From the NCBI GenBank assembly GCA_964023275.1, contig OZ029928.1, forward strand, positions 14,488,802-14,552,801: DNA of 64,000 bases, in the 5' to 3' direction. The notes beneath the pieces are model-generated. The model did no database searches. It was not told the DNA's origin and saw only the letters and a list, made by a program, of their open reading frames with translations. The position numbers and the translations under genes are program-made. Every line of letters begins with the position of its first letter. Within the stretch, counting starts at the first letter, position 1. The DNA is from Norana najaformis (Eukaryota; Annelida; Clitellata; Crassiclitellata; Hormogastridae). Shown here piece after piece: positions 1-12,984 of this stretch.

Positions 1-107
1 AAGTTCACTACTTGAAACTCTTTGTAATCTTATTACAATATCATAAGAAAATCGTACGCGTAAATTTTAAAATGTTCACTACATTCCATAATTAACAAAA
101 TTCTTAC

Positions 108-1817
108 TTTTGAGTCAGCACAGCCACTCAGGCCCAGTTCCTGTATGACCTCTTCGACCTTTGCCTTCTTAGCGCTGTGGGCGATGCCTGACGACAGACG
201 CAGATTGGCAGAAAACATGAAATTCTCACGCACTGTCAGCGTTCCCATGACTACGTCATCCTGCACAACATATCCCGTCATGCACTTGAAGTTCTTTGGC
301 TGACGTCTGCCATCCACCAACACTGAACCTGACAGTCCAAACGGCTCCTTACGCCCGGCCAGAACATCCAACAACCTAGTTCAGCCCCACACAAAAATAA
401 ACTAAAATTAATTAGAATCTCTGTATATCTCTAAGCTACTATATTATATAAAAAAAGTAAGAATATAATACAATAACATAGAAGACATATACAAGATATA
501 GGTATATAGTAAATATAATTATATACATGAATTAAGTATTAAATTCTCATGTCAGATCAAATGAAAAATTCTGTTTGTCATGAGAATAAAAGTTGGAGGA
601 ACAAAAGAAGTTGCTCTGTTAGATCAGAACAACCAAACAATCTTGCAAAAACATTAACTATTTTGCTATCATATAGCTGATACAATTATTTTCTAAACAA
701 TTTGAAACTACCATGTTTCTCATTTTTATTTCTGCAATTAATTAGCGCCACTATATCTAATGACTACGTAACAATCAACGGCGTTGAGCAACTGAGTGTG
801 AAGGACTTGCTCAAGGTCTTTACACAGTAACCATCTGAGGGGAGACTCAAACCTGGACTCTCAGCATTATAAGCCGAGCGCTAAGTAAATAAGTAAGTAA
901 GTAAGTAAGACATTTGTTAACACGCCACGTGTCCATTGGTTGAGCGAGGAATCGTAGGCGTGTGCTTCCTAGCTATTTTGCTATCATATATATGATACAA
1001 TTATTTTCTAAACAATTTGAAACAACCAAGTTTCTCATTATTATTTCTGCAATTAATTAGCGTCACTCAATGTAATGACTATGCATCGTGTAGCGCTCTA
1101 ACCAGTTGGCTACTATGTCACACAATATTCAATATTAAATATTGAAACCTAATGCACTCTAAACTTTTATGTTTTCAACAAACTGCCACATATTGCATCA
1201 AACGGTCAGCTTTGCATTTTCCTGCCAAAATTAGAGTGCTAAAACATTAATGACCAGAATATTCAGGTTAAAATAAATTTTAAAAAGTGCAGAACTCTTG
1301 GAACAAAAGCAGAAAACAATGCTTACGATGTTTTTCCACCACCTGTAGGACCAAGTATTGCATTCATACCCTGTTTGAAGATTCCACTGCAAATAACAAC
1401 AATGTTCCGGTAAGGTAAGATAGGGTAAGATATGGTAAAGTAAGTAAGGTAACAAATACAAAGGAAAATACAAAGGAAAAGTGCAGTAGTGGTATTATGA
1501 CAATGACAACAGAGAATTAACATTCAGTTAAACCAAGGTAAGGTAAAGTAAGGTAAGATAAGTTAAGGTAAGATGCAGTGGTATTAATGGTCTTATGGAT
1601 ATCTTTAGAAAGACAATCACAACATAGAATTAGTACTTTGGATCCTTGCAACAGTTGAAACCTAAACACTCCTAAAAGCATTTATGAGTCCAGAGTTCAT
1701 CAGACTACCCAATAAATTATCCAACCACTTGTAACTCAAGAAGAATTCATAATAAAACTATAAATGAGTTATGTATCTATAAGCACCAAGTGGTTATATT
1801 GGTAATTATGCCTTCTC

Positions 1818-1848
<31 letters not shown>

Positions 1849-2725
1849 GTCTGTCTCTCTCTGCCTCTCTCCTGAGAGTCTCTCTCTCTCTCTCACACAC
1901 ATGCACATACAATTTAAATACAATTTCAGTGATTACACAATCTCAACGTTTATGCATGTTTTCACACACACATGTAAATACAATCTGAGTGGCTGGAGAC
2001 ATGCCCAACACATTAGCTTTCAGATTGGCAGCTCCAACATAACAGTAAATTTATTCCACATACCTGTATAGCATGCTTTTTTAAACAACACTTCAGAGCC
2101 TCTTACAATGTCCTAAAATCTAACCCTAGAGCGATAATCTTGACCTGATATCTGCATGCACAAAGTTGGAAACTTTGACTCATGACATTTACTGATCATG
2201 CTCTAATACTGCCTTTCATCTCAACAGGGTCAACGTCAGAACGAAGTTGGACAGTGCTTCTGTGACGCAGCTAAAAGTCACTCTCTTACCGTAAACACAG
2301 ATAATTAAGAATTAAATTCTCTTAACAGATCAAAAGAAAGATTGCAGGAGGTGAAGTGTTGGTGAGTTCGTATGATAGGTCAGATAACTGGGGTAATTCT
2401 GGCGGGAGTTTATTCCATGGGGTGGAGCAGCTAGGTAACATATTTCAAAAAGACGGACTGACCACAGCAAAGCTTCACTGCTGGACTGCGGAAGTATCAT
2501 AATAAAAAACACTTTGAAAAATAAATTAAGTGCAGAAATGCATAATAACACTGCATAATAGAGAAACTGTGCTCACTTCATGTCATACAGAATCTCCTTC
2601 GACACAGTGCCGCACTTTTTTCCGGGTGCTTTCACCTGCACAGTGTAGTGCACATGATGGAAGGTGATAGTCGAGCCGGGTGTCGTGGCCGTGCTTCGCT
2701 GCATTTCTTTGCCAGCTTCTGTTTT
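108..2725 (-). CDS. ABCG2: ABCG2-like ABC half-transporter, N-terminal part (partial; runs off left edge)
   Basis: Three phase-compatible exons are visible: 2577-2725, 1327-1386 and 108-375. The spliced product reads through a start-proximal stretch, KEILYDMNGIFKQGMNAILG, the Walker A motif GPTGGGKTS, then LLDVLAGRK and GYVVQDDVVMGTLTVRE with the conserved Q-loop glutamine, ending at ADSK. ABCG (white/BCRP) proteins are half-transporters with the nucleotide-binding domain first and six membrane helices after it; they dimerise in the plasma or internal membrane and export lipids or xenobiotics. The Q-loop block is closest to what I know of ABCG2. The signature motif, Walker B and the membrane domain lie beyond base 1. 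The first exon is open upstream of its internal ATG (KTEAGKE before MQRST), so the true start may be there or in an unseen upstream exon. Acceptors and donors are canonical (ag/gt). Family assignment is firm; the exact paralogue is less sure. Confidence 0.88.
735..885 (-). repeat. SINE family A, tRNA-derived, in ABCG2 intron
   Basis: This copy shares with five other sites in the window a block containing ctgcaattaattagcgcc, ggcgttgagcaactg, acagtaaccatct and a gagactcaaacctgg box. Read on the minus strand it resembles a tRNA with a B box followed by a body, and a (GTAA)n tail follows at 885-910. It is diverged at the B box. Confidence 0.6.
1035..1120 (-). repeat. SINE family A, fragment
   Basis: A truncated copy joins the ttatttctgcaattaattag end directly to the gctctaaccagttggctac end of the family, lacking the middle. 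The A-box end (tagccaactgg on the minus strand) is present. Confidence 0.5.
1408..1575 (+). repeat. GGTAA-rich pentanucleotide microsatellite in ABCG2 intron
   Basis: Two runs (about 1408-1455 and 1530-1575) of ggtaa/ggtaag units lie close to the acceptor side of the Walker A exon. They resemble tails of SINE-like elements seen elsewhere in the window (for example about 59975-60105). Confidence 0.65.
1813..1905 (+). repeat. CT-rich microsatellite (tctctctgtctg type)
   Basis: A pyrimidine-rich run of tctc and tgtc units is interrupted by a short ctgagag stretch. It is intronic in the ABCG2-like gene. Confidence 0.8.
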
Positions 2726-4339
2726 CTGTAAAAAGGCTAATGCTTCTGACCGTTACCTGCGTTTTTGATGCGATTCTTCGAGTTCAAGACTTGGACTTAA
2801 ACCTGTAAAAAGAATCAGTGAAACAAACTCAGCCAAATTTGTCTTCTTACCTCTTCAACAATCCAAGGATCAAACACAACCACAGTGTTATTTTTAAGGT
2901 TGTTTAAAGAGTATGTAGTTAAAGTTCAGTTATACATGGCTACGGCTGTATTCCCTGAGACCATACAGTCATAGGAACTAGTTCTCCAGTAAAAAGTCAA
3001 TGTATCAGCCACAGTGCAACTCCTTTATTCCTTGGTATTTTAATAAGACTTTTCAAAATATGAGTAACCTTTCAAAGGCAGTGGATTGTTAACAGAACCT
3101 CTCAAAGTCACTGTCGTCCAAACAGACACATGGCACATATTGAACAACCGACATTTCCAAAATGCAGGCAAAAACATAGTCACATAATATTATGTTACTG
3201 TGCAATGCAGAAACCTTTTTTGTCAATCGTATTTGCCATACAAATGCTTCCACGAGAGTTTGTCACAGTCCACTGCATAAGGTCTGCCTCATGGCAAATC
3301 TTAATTGTGTTTCAATGTGTCATTTCATACAAATGCTGTACTGACATCTCAGGACAACAATGGCAAAGGCATCTCATGACAGTAACCCCAATGATGTCTT
3401 TTAACTAATAATTCCAACCAGTCCAGTTCCTTTGGCCCTGCTGGCCTCTAACTTAGCACTCACATTCTAGAAATATATATCTAAAATATATGGCACTTCA
3501 CAAGCAACCACTTAACTACACAACAATGCATTATTTAAAAAATTTACTAAATCTCACAAGAATACCAGTCAATTTTTTGATCAACGGGTTGGTTGGCAAT
3601 CAAATTACTCATGAATGCAAATAGTTAGCACTAATTCCAATGTATTATAACACAGTCTTTACACGTTTATTCTAAAACGACACTAATATTCGGGAATGGT
3701 TTACTGATAAATATTACAATTATTTATTTACTAACACAGTATTAGAAAACTGAGACGTAAAATGCGAATTTACGGTCCACTGATTAACTAAATCAATATT
3801 TCAACTCGGTTAGTTTTTGCAATTTCACTTAATCAGTAGTAACAACGATTGAAATAGGTATTCCTTGTGTTTTACTATGGCCCTACAGAAGTTCAGACAG
3901 CGTACGAAGTCATTCGACCACGATTCTTTGATGAAACGCTAAGATTCGTTTTTACATCGCTCGGCAGCCCAGGTTTCATCATAGTAGGGCAGGTGGCAAT
4001 CAATGTACCAATTATTTATTTACGCAACAAATCGACTCACCTCAACGCCGACAGTAATACCCGCTAACAGAACATCTAGTTAGATTATGTCAGCAGAAAA
4101 TGAAACAAATGCACCTACGAAATCCATCAATTGTGTATGCCAGTAACTATAAACTCCATACATGTGGAGGTATCCAGGTTTTATAGGTCACAGATATCGT
4201 TATATAAACCGCAGAGAGCTTGCGTGAGTTGGTATCTCACGCCATCCGACCAAACCCCTGCAGTTATAGCCTGTTATATAAGATGTAAATAAGTAAGTAA
4301 TCTTTAACTAGAGTGACAAACGTCCACGGCATACATAGA

Positions 4340-4500
4340 AATACAATACAAAATATAAATGTAAATGTATAGGTTTTATATAGCGACCGTATGGACTCGA
4401 CCCTGCTCGTTTTCAATGAATTTATCGGCTGAGATCCTTCACCACCGCTGCCCGTTTGAATGGGCGCCAAGCCATTTAAGGTTTTCGTGCACAAACCGAG
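4340..4500 (-). repeat. SINE family B copy
   Basis: The reverse complement shows gtgaaggatctcagccgata, agcagggtcgagtccatac, ggtcgctatataaaacctat and a catttacattt tail. The same block recurs on the plus strand at 27575, 37730, 49430 and 62320. Confidence 0.65.
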
Positions 4501-4679
4501 CTAGTACTACATACAAGCTCTAAATGAAAGTACGAACGAATGATTTGCTCGTTTTGTAATCTACTTTACGTTTCTAGACCTTTTCCCACTAGGCAGGTCC
4601 ATGCATATACACAGACAATCAAACAAACATACAGACGGTTATAATACATAAAACTCTGTGCATAAAAGATTACATAAAT

Positions 4680-4825
4680 ACATGTATCCATGCATACAAT
4701 TACACATACATATTCACATGCATCCTTACATACATACATATGTACATACGTGCATACATACCTACATACATACACGCGTACATACATACACATACATACA
4801 CATACATACATATATACATACACCT
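4680..4825 (+). repeat. (CATA)n tetranucleotide microsatellite
   Basis: The tract is made of catacata/tacata units. It produces long open frames rich in His, Thr and Tyr on both strands, which are artefacts of the simple repeat. Confidence 0.85.
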
Positions 4826-6084
4826 TAGTTTGCTTGCGACATTGCATCCTTTTAACCAAAAATATATACATTATCACTGCTCATTAAATTTCTTAAAACT
4901 TCAAAAAACATTTGAGCTTGAATTCTTCTGCGTACTTGATTGATTCTTTTCATAAAAATGGTGTTTTTTTAAATTAAGGAGATGGGCGGACGTCAGAACA
5001 TCCCTTTACATTCGCTAGGTGGCATGCCAGTCTCACGAACTGTCCATTAAGACAGCTTTGAATGATCCAATTGTATTCGCTTGATGGCGATGGTGAATCT
5101 TAGTGCCCATAAAATCAAAATCTGTTTTGTTGTGACTTTTACGCTCCACGTGTTTTTCACAGTTTCGACAAATTTAATCGAAAATAAGACTCGATACGGA
5201 CTTCCGGTTTACGGAAAACATCCACCGCCGTCAGCAATCAAGTAATCCTAGATTTTATTGTAAGACGTTCAATGCTGGCACGATACATTGACCGACTATT
5301 AAAGCTATGTCTAACCTCGACGGCGAACAAGGCGAACTGTCTTGTCGAGAAAGACTTTAAAAATATGACGTTTTCAACAGTTTCGATAGTTGCGTTGTAA
5401 CTTGGTGAAACTGTATGGGGCAATGTGTTTTTTGGCTCTGTGGCTCAGAAATAACTGAGACAATTAGAAAAAAATTGGCGAAGTTACGTACGTCCATTAT
5501 CTCCCCACTGTACATCACAGACATTAACGTTAATATTCATTATGTGTTTGATGTATATCCCCCGGTGGCCATACATGATTTGGTCACATGGCTAGGTCAC
5601 ATGACTTGGTGACTCTGAAAGTGGGAATGACCACTGCGCTTAAGTTTGAACCGTAGATTATTATTCTCTTCATGTATGATTTCTATGAATGACTTCTCTT
5701 TAGGTTGAAGTCATTACGTCATTTCCGTATGGTTTGGTTAAGGTAGACAATCGCACGGGGTATATTAAACTTAATGATATTCGGAGAGTTAGTGATAACT
5801 ATCTAGTTGTATAGATATTGTGAATAACAGGGTTGGTGTTAAGAGTAGTACCGATATTTACCGTTTTCGCTACTGTCGCGTGTCATAATTGTCTACTACG
5901 CGATGCAAGTTGTTTCTGCACCAAGTGCGATTTAGCCGGGCCGAGCACACGGAGGCTGGCGTGGTAAACACCGGGTCGTTGTCGTGTGCGGGTGACGAAG
6001 AGGATTTTAAACAAGTGTTCCGATCGTTGAAAAGTTTCTTTATGAGTATGTCAGTTATTAGACAGGCGTAACTTGGTCTAAGAA

Positions 6085-9000
6085 ATGCGTGGTAACGTTC
6101 TGTCAACGACCGAGCTGAAGAGGCTGGCCGAACATAAATACAGCGCCCATGGCACGTCGTTTCTGGAGCCCCTTATGCAACCATTTTGGCGATGGGTTGT
6201 CGAATTGTTGCCTCTGTGGTGGGCCCCGAATGCTATCACGTTGGCTGGGCTGATTGTCAACGCTGTCACGGCCTTTGTTCTTATGCTGTTCAGCCCAGAC
6301 GCCAAAGGAGAGGTAGATCGATTTTTTCCTTACCGGCTTTCTATAGGTCGTGCTGTGAAACAGTGGAAGCCACTGTATGGATTTAAATTCAAATTTATTG
6401 TAATGTAACGGTGTCATTGTTGTCAGAGTAAAGGAAATGACAGATAAGTGCAGGTGTATTTGATCACGTTTGTGTGCTTCTGAATATTCACGTTTGCAGA
6501 ATTTATAAACACAGAGAGGATGAGAATTGTCGATACTTTATTAACGCAAAGCACGTTCGTCAGATAACTTCTACTGCGCATTTATGGCTATGTACATGGC
6601 CCAGTTTATAGCGTAGTCAGCTTAGCACAAAATAATTTTAAACCCAAATTGAAACGTTAGGTATGTGTTAAGGAGCTGTGTAAAACAATTTGATAACATC
6701 CAGTTAGGGCCAGGAAATGTACAATAAAACGTGTCATAAGGAGGAGTTTTGTTCTAGATGCATTTGGTCTCGTCTTTTAAGTAAAGTAAAGTAAAGTATC
6801 CCATATCCCACAAGTGAGATGTAGGGGAGGCATTCATCTCTTTTTCTTGGCCCCTAACCAGCAATGGACGAATTCCAATGTCCTGGACATGGGGCCAGTG
6901 CATCACAGGACTTGCCATTTACTTCCCCACTTATGCTGGTACCAAATTCTTCTGCTTGGTGACAGAGGCACGTTGTGCACAAACAACTTGCCCAGGGTCA
7001 TTACACGGAGTTGAATCCGCAACCACATGATCACTGACCATAGTGTGTCTCTTCAACTTCACGTAATCTAGTTTTTAGTGGTTTGGTTTTTTAGCCGCCC
7101 GGATGGAGTTTTGTCTTGTGTGCGCTTGGCCTCTTCATTTATCAGACCCTCGATGCCATTGATGGAAAGCAAGCGAGACGAACCAACAGCAGTTCGCCTC
7201 TTGGCGAGCTTTTCGATCACGGGTGTGACTCAGTGTCTGTGGGTTGGTAATTCATTTACGTTCGGTAATTCATTTACGTTCTTAAAGTTGCTTCTTATTG
7301 TGCAACCTTTCTTTTAAGGGATAGTGCCTGAATGCTGATGATGGGCCTAACATTCTGAATTTGATGAGTGAACTGCCAGCATACATTTAACTCCCGCCTA
7401 TAATCGAATGTAATCTAATGACTTCTATGGTGCTGTAACCGGCATAATTTTTTGGGCATTGGGTATTGATTGACATGATACTATGAGTAATACATTCCAT
7501 CTGTTAATTTGGCTGAACAAACATTCTCTTCGTTAGTCCAGACTCACTTGTTCCAATTAACTGGGTGGCCACGTTTACTGCACTTTTGAGAGGTTCTTAA
7601 AATGTGCTATATAAAAGATTAGATGCATACGTATATGTGCATGCATTAATTAACATAATGATGAGCTTCTTTGTATCCCCATTCAGTGATCGCTTTAATG
7701 TACTAACCGGATATACGGTTACAGCGTACATCGTCTCTAGTACTTTGCAAGATGTTCCCAACACAAAAGAAAATATGTTCTCTTCTTCGTGTTGCACATA
7801 AGCAGGTAACAGCTAGTCACCATGCTTGAGAGGTTCTGAAAGGCGCTATATTAATGACCAGATGTATACCTACCTTCGTACACACTTGCAGTGAATGTGT
7901 TGAATATGATAACCTTACGAAAGTGATTTAAATGTATTTCTGTGTGTTTTTTGTTTTAGTCTTGGTGATCATCAGTCTGTGCATCACGCTTCAGCTTGGC
8001 TTCAATCCCGATCTCATGTACTTTGAGTGCTTTATGGCGATGTTTATCTTCTACGCAGCCCACTGGCAGACGTACTGCTCAGGCACGCTGAAGTTCGGCT
8101 AGTGAGTAATTCTGCAAATCTCTTTTTTTCAGGTTATGCTGTTAGCATCTTTGTCATTGCTGTCATCAGTTACATTACTTTACTATATTGCCATAACATT
8201 ATCATTTTTATCAAATTGAGATCATGATTGTCATAATCAAGGATTCATTTTTTCCTCAGAATCTGTTGTTGGACGTTTGTTTCTTTTGGAGGCTTTTTCG
8301 CTGACATCTTGTTGCAGGTAGAGCAACAAGATGTTGGCATCAGACAAATAAACCTCATGAAGAGTCAACCAACGCAATCAATGCTTGCATACATACTTAC
8401 ATGCATGCATACTTGCAGAATCAGAATTTATCTTTTTCCGTATAATCTGATCTAATCTAATCTGATGACTTCTATAGCTCCATTGTCATAACGCCCAAGG
8501 CTTCAATCGATGGTCGCTTCAAGTCAAAATCACAATCCAAAATGATAGTCCGTTGGAGAAGCCAGGTTGAATTTCGATAGATCAGAGAAACCAAAAGCGG
8601 GGCTACGGTGGATAAACGAGTTGAAAGAGATGTATCTTTAACTTAGACCTGAGTGCTTATGATCGCAGGCATAATTTTTTGGGTATGGGGTACCTCTACC
8701 CCTTCTGATCTCTCTGTGCATTTCAATGGAATGGTGTTTTGTTTGATAGCGTTGATGTAACCGAAGGCCAGTGGAGTATCATCGCGATGTTCCTAGTGAC
8801 TGCTTACTTTGGTCCCTCATTCTGGTCGTCCAGGGTAAGTCAACTGCTGACTTTACAGTGATTTTATCACTACTAGGTTGCCCTTCATCCATGCATCCAA
8901 AGATTCAGTTATGAAGACATTACAGAAACTGGAAATAACTTCTCAAGGTGATGAAAGTTAGGACTGGTTGATGGTGCCAGTCGATTGAATTTAGAAAACG

Positions 9001-12000
9001 TCAATAATTCTTGTGATGCCGCAATCTAGACAGTTAGAAGGTGGAGAACAAGGCAGCAGTAGCACATGCAGTATTGCAGACATAACAAGAAAAAAGTCCA
9101 TGCATGATAGAATGATAGAGTAAAAAACTGGGCTTGTGTGGCATCGCAAGTGAGAATAACAAACGAGTCATTATTATTATTATTTCTGCATTTATTAAGC
9201 GCCACTATCTAATGACTAGCCTCATTTGATGGCGTTGAGGAATTGTGCATCATGGTCCTCAAACAGTAACCATCTCAGGGGGGGCTCGAACTCATGCTTT
9301 CCATTTTACAAGCTGAGCGCTCTATGCAATCGGCAACCATGCCCAACAGTCGCAGTTGCTTTAGGTGAAAGGAATAGAACGTGTTTTATTAGGAATATGA
9401 GTCTAGTGCCAGTTTGCAGCTGATGGTGTTCCGCTTACTGTTGGTGATGTTATTAAAATGATTTCTTTCAGGTTCCATTTCTCGGTTTTCAGCTGAAGCT
9501 TTTGCCTGTGTTGGTCGGAGTGGTTGGTGCCCTCGTTGCAGCCCAGTCGTACTTTAGGGTGATCTTCATCCAAGGCGGAGTCGGCCGAAATGGCTCAACG
9601 GTTGCCGTTAGTACAATTTACAGCTTTTCTGTTGCAAATATGTTCATGTTTAAGTCCGTAGGCTCACTGCTTGCAGTACTGTGTTCCCGCAGTTGGTGTT
9701 ATTGCAATGTAAGTTAAGTAAAGTAATCTCATAACCCACAAGTGAGACGTAGGAAAGGCACAGATTTCCTTTTCTTTATGTACTTGAGCTGGCAATGGAT
9801 GAATCCACGGTCCTGGACACAGGGCTGCTCTGATGCTTAGTGAATTTAATGTTCCTGTGAATTAATGTTCCAGTGAATAATTGACTTGAGTTAAGGTGAT
9901 GATGATCTGTGCTTTGTTGAAGGGTACGAGCGTGTTATCACCGTTGATTCCGATTGGCTTACTCATTGCTCTTGGAGTGACGCTTTGGAAGAAGTCTGTT
10001 TTGCACATATTTGACCGCCACCCCGTTCTCTACGTTATGAGTTTCGGAATGGCTTCGTCCAAACTCACCATTAAACTAGTGGTAGGTGCAAGATTCACTC
10101 CACTAAACACGATTCTTTTAGAATTCTACACACATGTTTTGCTTCTATTTACCAAAAATGAAAGTTCTGCTGTGATTAGAAGTTGCTTACCTACTGATTG
10201 GCTGCATGTAGGTATGTGTGGGTGATAATGATATTGCGGGAGCGCCTCTGATGAGTATACTTTAAAGTGGCGCTTTATGCATTTTTTAGTACGATTACAA
10301 TTTCATTTATAATAAGTGTTTCTGTCAACCATCAGTCCTCAGAAGGATCTTTAGACTGGGTTATGTGGGTTCAGATGCTGGCCAACGCATTTCTCCAGAC
10401 CCTTGAGTGGTGTAGTAGTCGTGTGGAATCTTCTGCCCTGCTGAATAAGGTTTGCAGCATCTGGATGGAATACACCTGTAAAAAGTTTGACCATTATTAC
10501 GTAACTTACACGTAAAGGTAAACGTTTTGCTGGCTAATATTTTATGCATGTATGGATGCATTGATTTTGTGCGTGTATAGTCCATTTTACAGCATCTCAC
10601 AGGACTGTACTTGTAATTTTATTATCTTATGTTATCTTATCTTTATTATTTATAATCTTGTTACTGCAGGGTTGCTATATAACGTCTTTTTCTAAATGTA
10701 AATTAAATTTTGGATTCACATCCCTGTGTTGTTTCAAAATTTGTGTTAAAATGGGCATGCTGTAAAGGGTTGAGTACCTTCACGAGGTTTTGAAAGGCAC
10801 TATATAAATAGTCAGATAGGTACATATGCATGCATGCCATAGGTGCTCAGCTGATTTGTTTGATCTGGAACCAACTGTTAAAATGGAGTGGCGATCGTGA
10901 AAAGCTGCTGTTTCTGAGCATGGTTGACTTGGTTTCTGTGTTGGCAGGTGGCTCACATGTCCAAGAGTGAGATGGAGATTTTGGACCAGACGCTGCTTGG
11001 ACCGGGTCTGCTCTTCCTCAACCAGTATTTCGATACGTTCTTCGACGAGCATCTACTTCTCTGGGCATGCTTTGTAAGATCTCAAAATTCTATCTGTGAT
11101 GTTTAAATTGCATCATTTACATTGGAGCATGCAGCAAGGTCTTGTTTATAGCAGATATCCAGAGAAGGTCCATAGTTCAAACTCCTATCTGTTGTATTGG
11201 AAAAATTGTTACTTGGGTACATATAACATTGTCTTGCATGCAAGAGTTATCCAGGGAGGATTAATTGCTGGTGTGAGGTACTGTAGGGTAATGGGTAATA
11301 GGTAATAGGGTAATGGTCCATTATTACCAATGTATGTCTTCATCGGCTTAGTACAGCATACTTGCTGATTGACCATTAATTGATGTGTTATGCATTATGA
11401 TAACGACAACAAAAGTCATTATTCAATGGATTTCATTGTTTATCTTTCATGTGTAAAGTCTCTCATATCCCACAAGTGAGACTTTTACTTTTCTTGAGGC
11501 CCTTGAGCCGGCAATGGGCAAATGGTCCTGGACAAAGGGCCAGTGCATCGCACAACTTTCCGTTTACTTCCCAGCTTACACCACTACCAAATTTTACTGC
11601 TGGGTGACAGAGGCACGATGTACAGAAATAACTTGCCTAAGGTCGTTACACGGTGTCAAACCCACAACTGCATGATCATCGACCAAACGCATTACCAATA
11701 GACCACCATGCCACATTTCGTGTGTAGGCAGTTAGAAATCTAATGTGCGTTTCTAAATTGACACAGAACCAAAATGTTCTATTTATGGTGTTTGTTTTCC
11801 TTCCAGTTGATCTGCTCCATCGACCTTATCGTGTATGCCTACAAAGTTTGTAACGAGATGTGTTTCTTCATGAACATACACTGCTTCCGAGTAAGCCGGC
11901 CGCCATTTCGCAACATCTCTCGAACAAACCCTGCTGTTCATCAGATTGACGGCATGAACAGTTCAGGGAATTTTGGCAGCAGCGGTATTTCGAACAGCGA

Positions 12001-12094
12001 CGAGATGCATACTAGACCGTTAAAGCGAAGTCACGTCACAGCGACTGCTGAAAGGCAGCTTGCAACAACCGAACGAATAAACTCGAGAAAGTAG
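6085..12094 (+). CDS. CEPT1: Choline/ethanolamine phosphotransferase (CDP-alcohol phosphotransferase family)
   Basis: Eight exons join in phase: 6085-6312, 7095-7242, 7960-8101, 8750-8834, 9472-9606, 9923-10081, 10948-11073 and 11807-12094, giving 436 residues, close to the roughly 400 usual for the family. The enzyme transfers phosphocholine or phosphoethanolamine from the CDP-alcohol to diacylglycerol, the last Kennedy-pathway step, in ER or Golgi membranes. The catalytic signature DG(x)2AR(x)8G(x)3D(x)3D is intact at about residues 99-121 ([20 protein letters not shown] then GCD). Hydrophobic segments follow in several exons, and [11 protein letters not shown] spans the exon 6/7 junction as in vertebrate CEPT1/CHPT1. 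The start is the first ATG after an in-frame TAA. The C-terminal tail (about the last 55 residues) is hydrophilic, Ser/Arg-rich and unlike the human tail. CEPT1 and CHPT1 cannot be separated by eye. Confidence 0.93.
6785..7050 (+). repeat. Interspersed repeat family D, copy 1 (CEPT1 intron 1)
   Basis: The copy contains ccacaagtgagatgtaggg, accagcaatggacgaatt, tcctggacatggggccagtg, ggtgacagaggcacgttgtg and a final accacatgatcactgacc. The same order of blocks occurs at 11455-11715, and a truncated copy lies at 9715-9835. It looks like a short non-autonomous retroelement preceded by a (GTAAA)n tail. Confidence 0.65.
7385..7470 (+). repeat. SINE-like family F, fragment
   Basis: The fragment aatgtaatctaatgacttct with gctgtaacc and ggcataattttttgggcat resembles the copy that starts at 8440. 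Confidence 0.45.
8440..8600 (+). repeat. SINE-like family F copy (CEPT1 intron 3)
   Basis: The copy has a taatctgatctaatctaatc end followed by gatgacttctatagctcc, attgtcataacgccc, aaggcttcaatcgatggtcg and ccgttggagaagcc. Reverse-oriented copies sit at 21480, 25195, 48100 and 56670. Confidence 0.6.
9175..9345 (-). repeat. SINE family A copy (CEPT1 intron 4)
   Basis: The element carries tttctgcatttattaagcgc, gatggcgttgag, cagtaaccatctcagg, ggggctcgaactcatg and ctgagcgctctatgcaatc. On the minus strand these give a tRNA-like A-box region followed by a gagttcgagcccc B-box region. Confidence 0.65.
9715..9835 (+). repeat. Interspersed repeat family D, truncated copy (CEPT1 intron 5)
   Basis: Only the first half of the family is present: aagtaaagtaatctcataac, cccacaagtgagacgtagg, ctggcaatggatgaatcc and ggtcctggacacagggc. 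Confidence 0.6.
10230..10310 (+). repeat. SINE-like family C tail (CEPT1 intron 6)
   Basis: The sequence gggagcgcctctgatgagta, then aagtggcgctttatgcat and acgattacaattt, matches the block at 37265 and 47390. Confidence 0.55.
11455..11715 (+). repeat. Interspersed repeat family D, copy 3 (CEPT1 intron 7)
   Basis: The same ordered blocks as at 6785 are present: cccacaagtgagac, gccggcaatgggcaa, ggtcctggacaaagggcc, ggtgacagaggcacgatg and caactgcatgatcatcgacc. Confidence 0.65.
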
Positions 12095-12984
12095 TTGAAT
12101 CTGTGTCCGAGTTATCGCGTCTTACACTTGTTTTGTTTGAAACCATGCAAAGTTTTGCTTCTTTGTGAATGTTTAATTGAGTATCTCAGCGGTGCCCTTG
12201 ACTGAAACTGCTTAACTGTTAGAGAATTCTCCTGTTGACTCGTTTACTGATTCAGCCCATTCTTAGTTGGTTTGATGTTTTCTCTTTTAACTAATTGTCA
12301 GTTTTCCTCATCACTGACTAATTTGGAATCTCGATTCTTTGATAATCTGGACATGACTTAAGTTATGACCTGCCTATGCTGTAATAATTGGTTCTGATCT
12401 AGTTTTTGGGGTATGTCTGATCCATTTAAGCTGCAGTTTATTTATATGAAAATGCTGGAATCGTGAGCTTTCAGCTGTTCAAAGTTGGACCTTCACGAAT
12501 TTGGATTTGTTTGACAGTGTTTCATCCGAATCTCGATAGAAGTTCATGATGATTAAATCCTCTATTACCATAGGGTAGTATTGTTGATAACATTTATTTG
12601 GGTGACAATTATTTCTATTTGTAGTGTGATATGGTAAGCTGTTTATTGTGCTGATCAGTTTTTTGACTTGAGTTTTATGTTATTTCCGCTTTCTGTTTTC
12701 TACTTGTTTTTTTGTAACGTTTGATTTCTTGCCTGTGTGCTATTGCGTTTTCTGTACGACGAATGAAGCTGTAGTTATTTGCCATTGCTAGTTGCAGCGG
12801 AATGTTGAAATGATCCCATTGTTGTCGAGTTTTTTAAACCGGCGCTTTATAAATGCTTGCTACAGTGATGTGTGTTTAGATAATTTATCATTTAACTCTG
12901 TTGACATAATGAGTGACATAATATGTGAATGTGTTGCAAAATGTGGTGTTTAACGCCAAAGTAATTTATGCTGGTATGTATTTA

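Larger units (their letters stand above)
2726..6084. other. Divergent spacer between ABCG2-like gene and CEPT1
   Basis: No open frame here matches a family I recognise. It should hold the 5' untranslated exons of both divergent genes. A good minus-strand donor (gttgag^gtgagt, about 4038-4046) could end a 5' UTR exon of the ABCG2-like gene. The span contains a SINE copy (4340-4500) and a (CATA)n microsatellite (4680-4825). CEPT1 has an in-frame stop just upstream of its ATG. Confidence 0.5.

Noticed and set aside
3867..4067. Short plus-strand open frame upstream of the ABCG2-like gene
   Set aside because: There is no family resemblance, and it falls in a probable promoter or 5' UTR region of the divergent genes.
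4566..4943. His/Thr/Tyr-rich open frames
   Set aside because: They are translations of a (CATA)n microsatellite.
10267..10515. Additional CEPT1 exon near 10360-10450
   Set aside because: Exon 6 (ending KLV) joins exon 7 (VAHMSK) exactly as in the vertebrate protein, leaving no room for extra residues.
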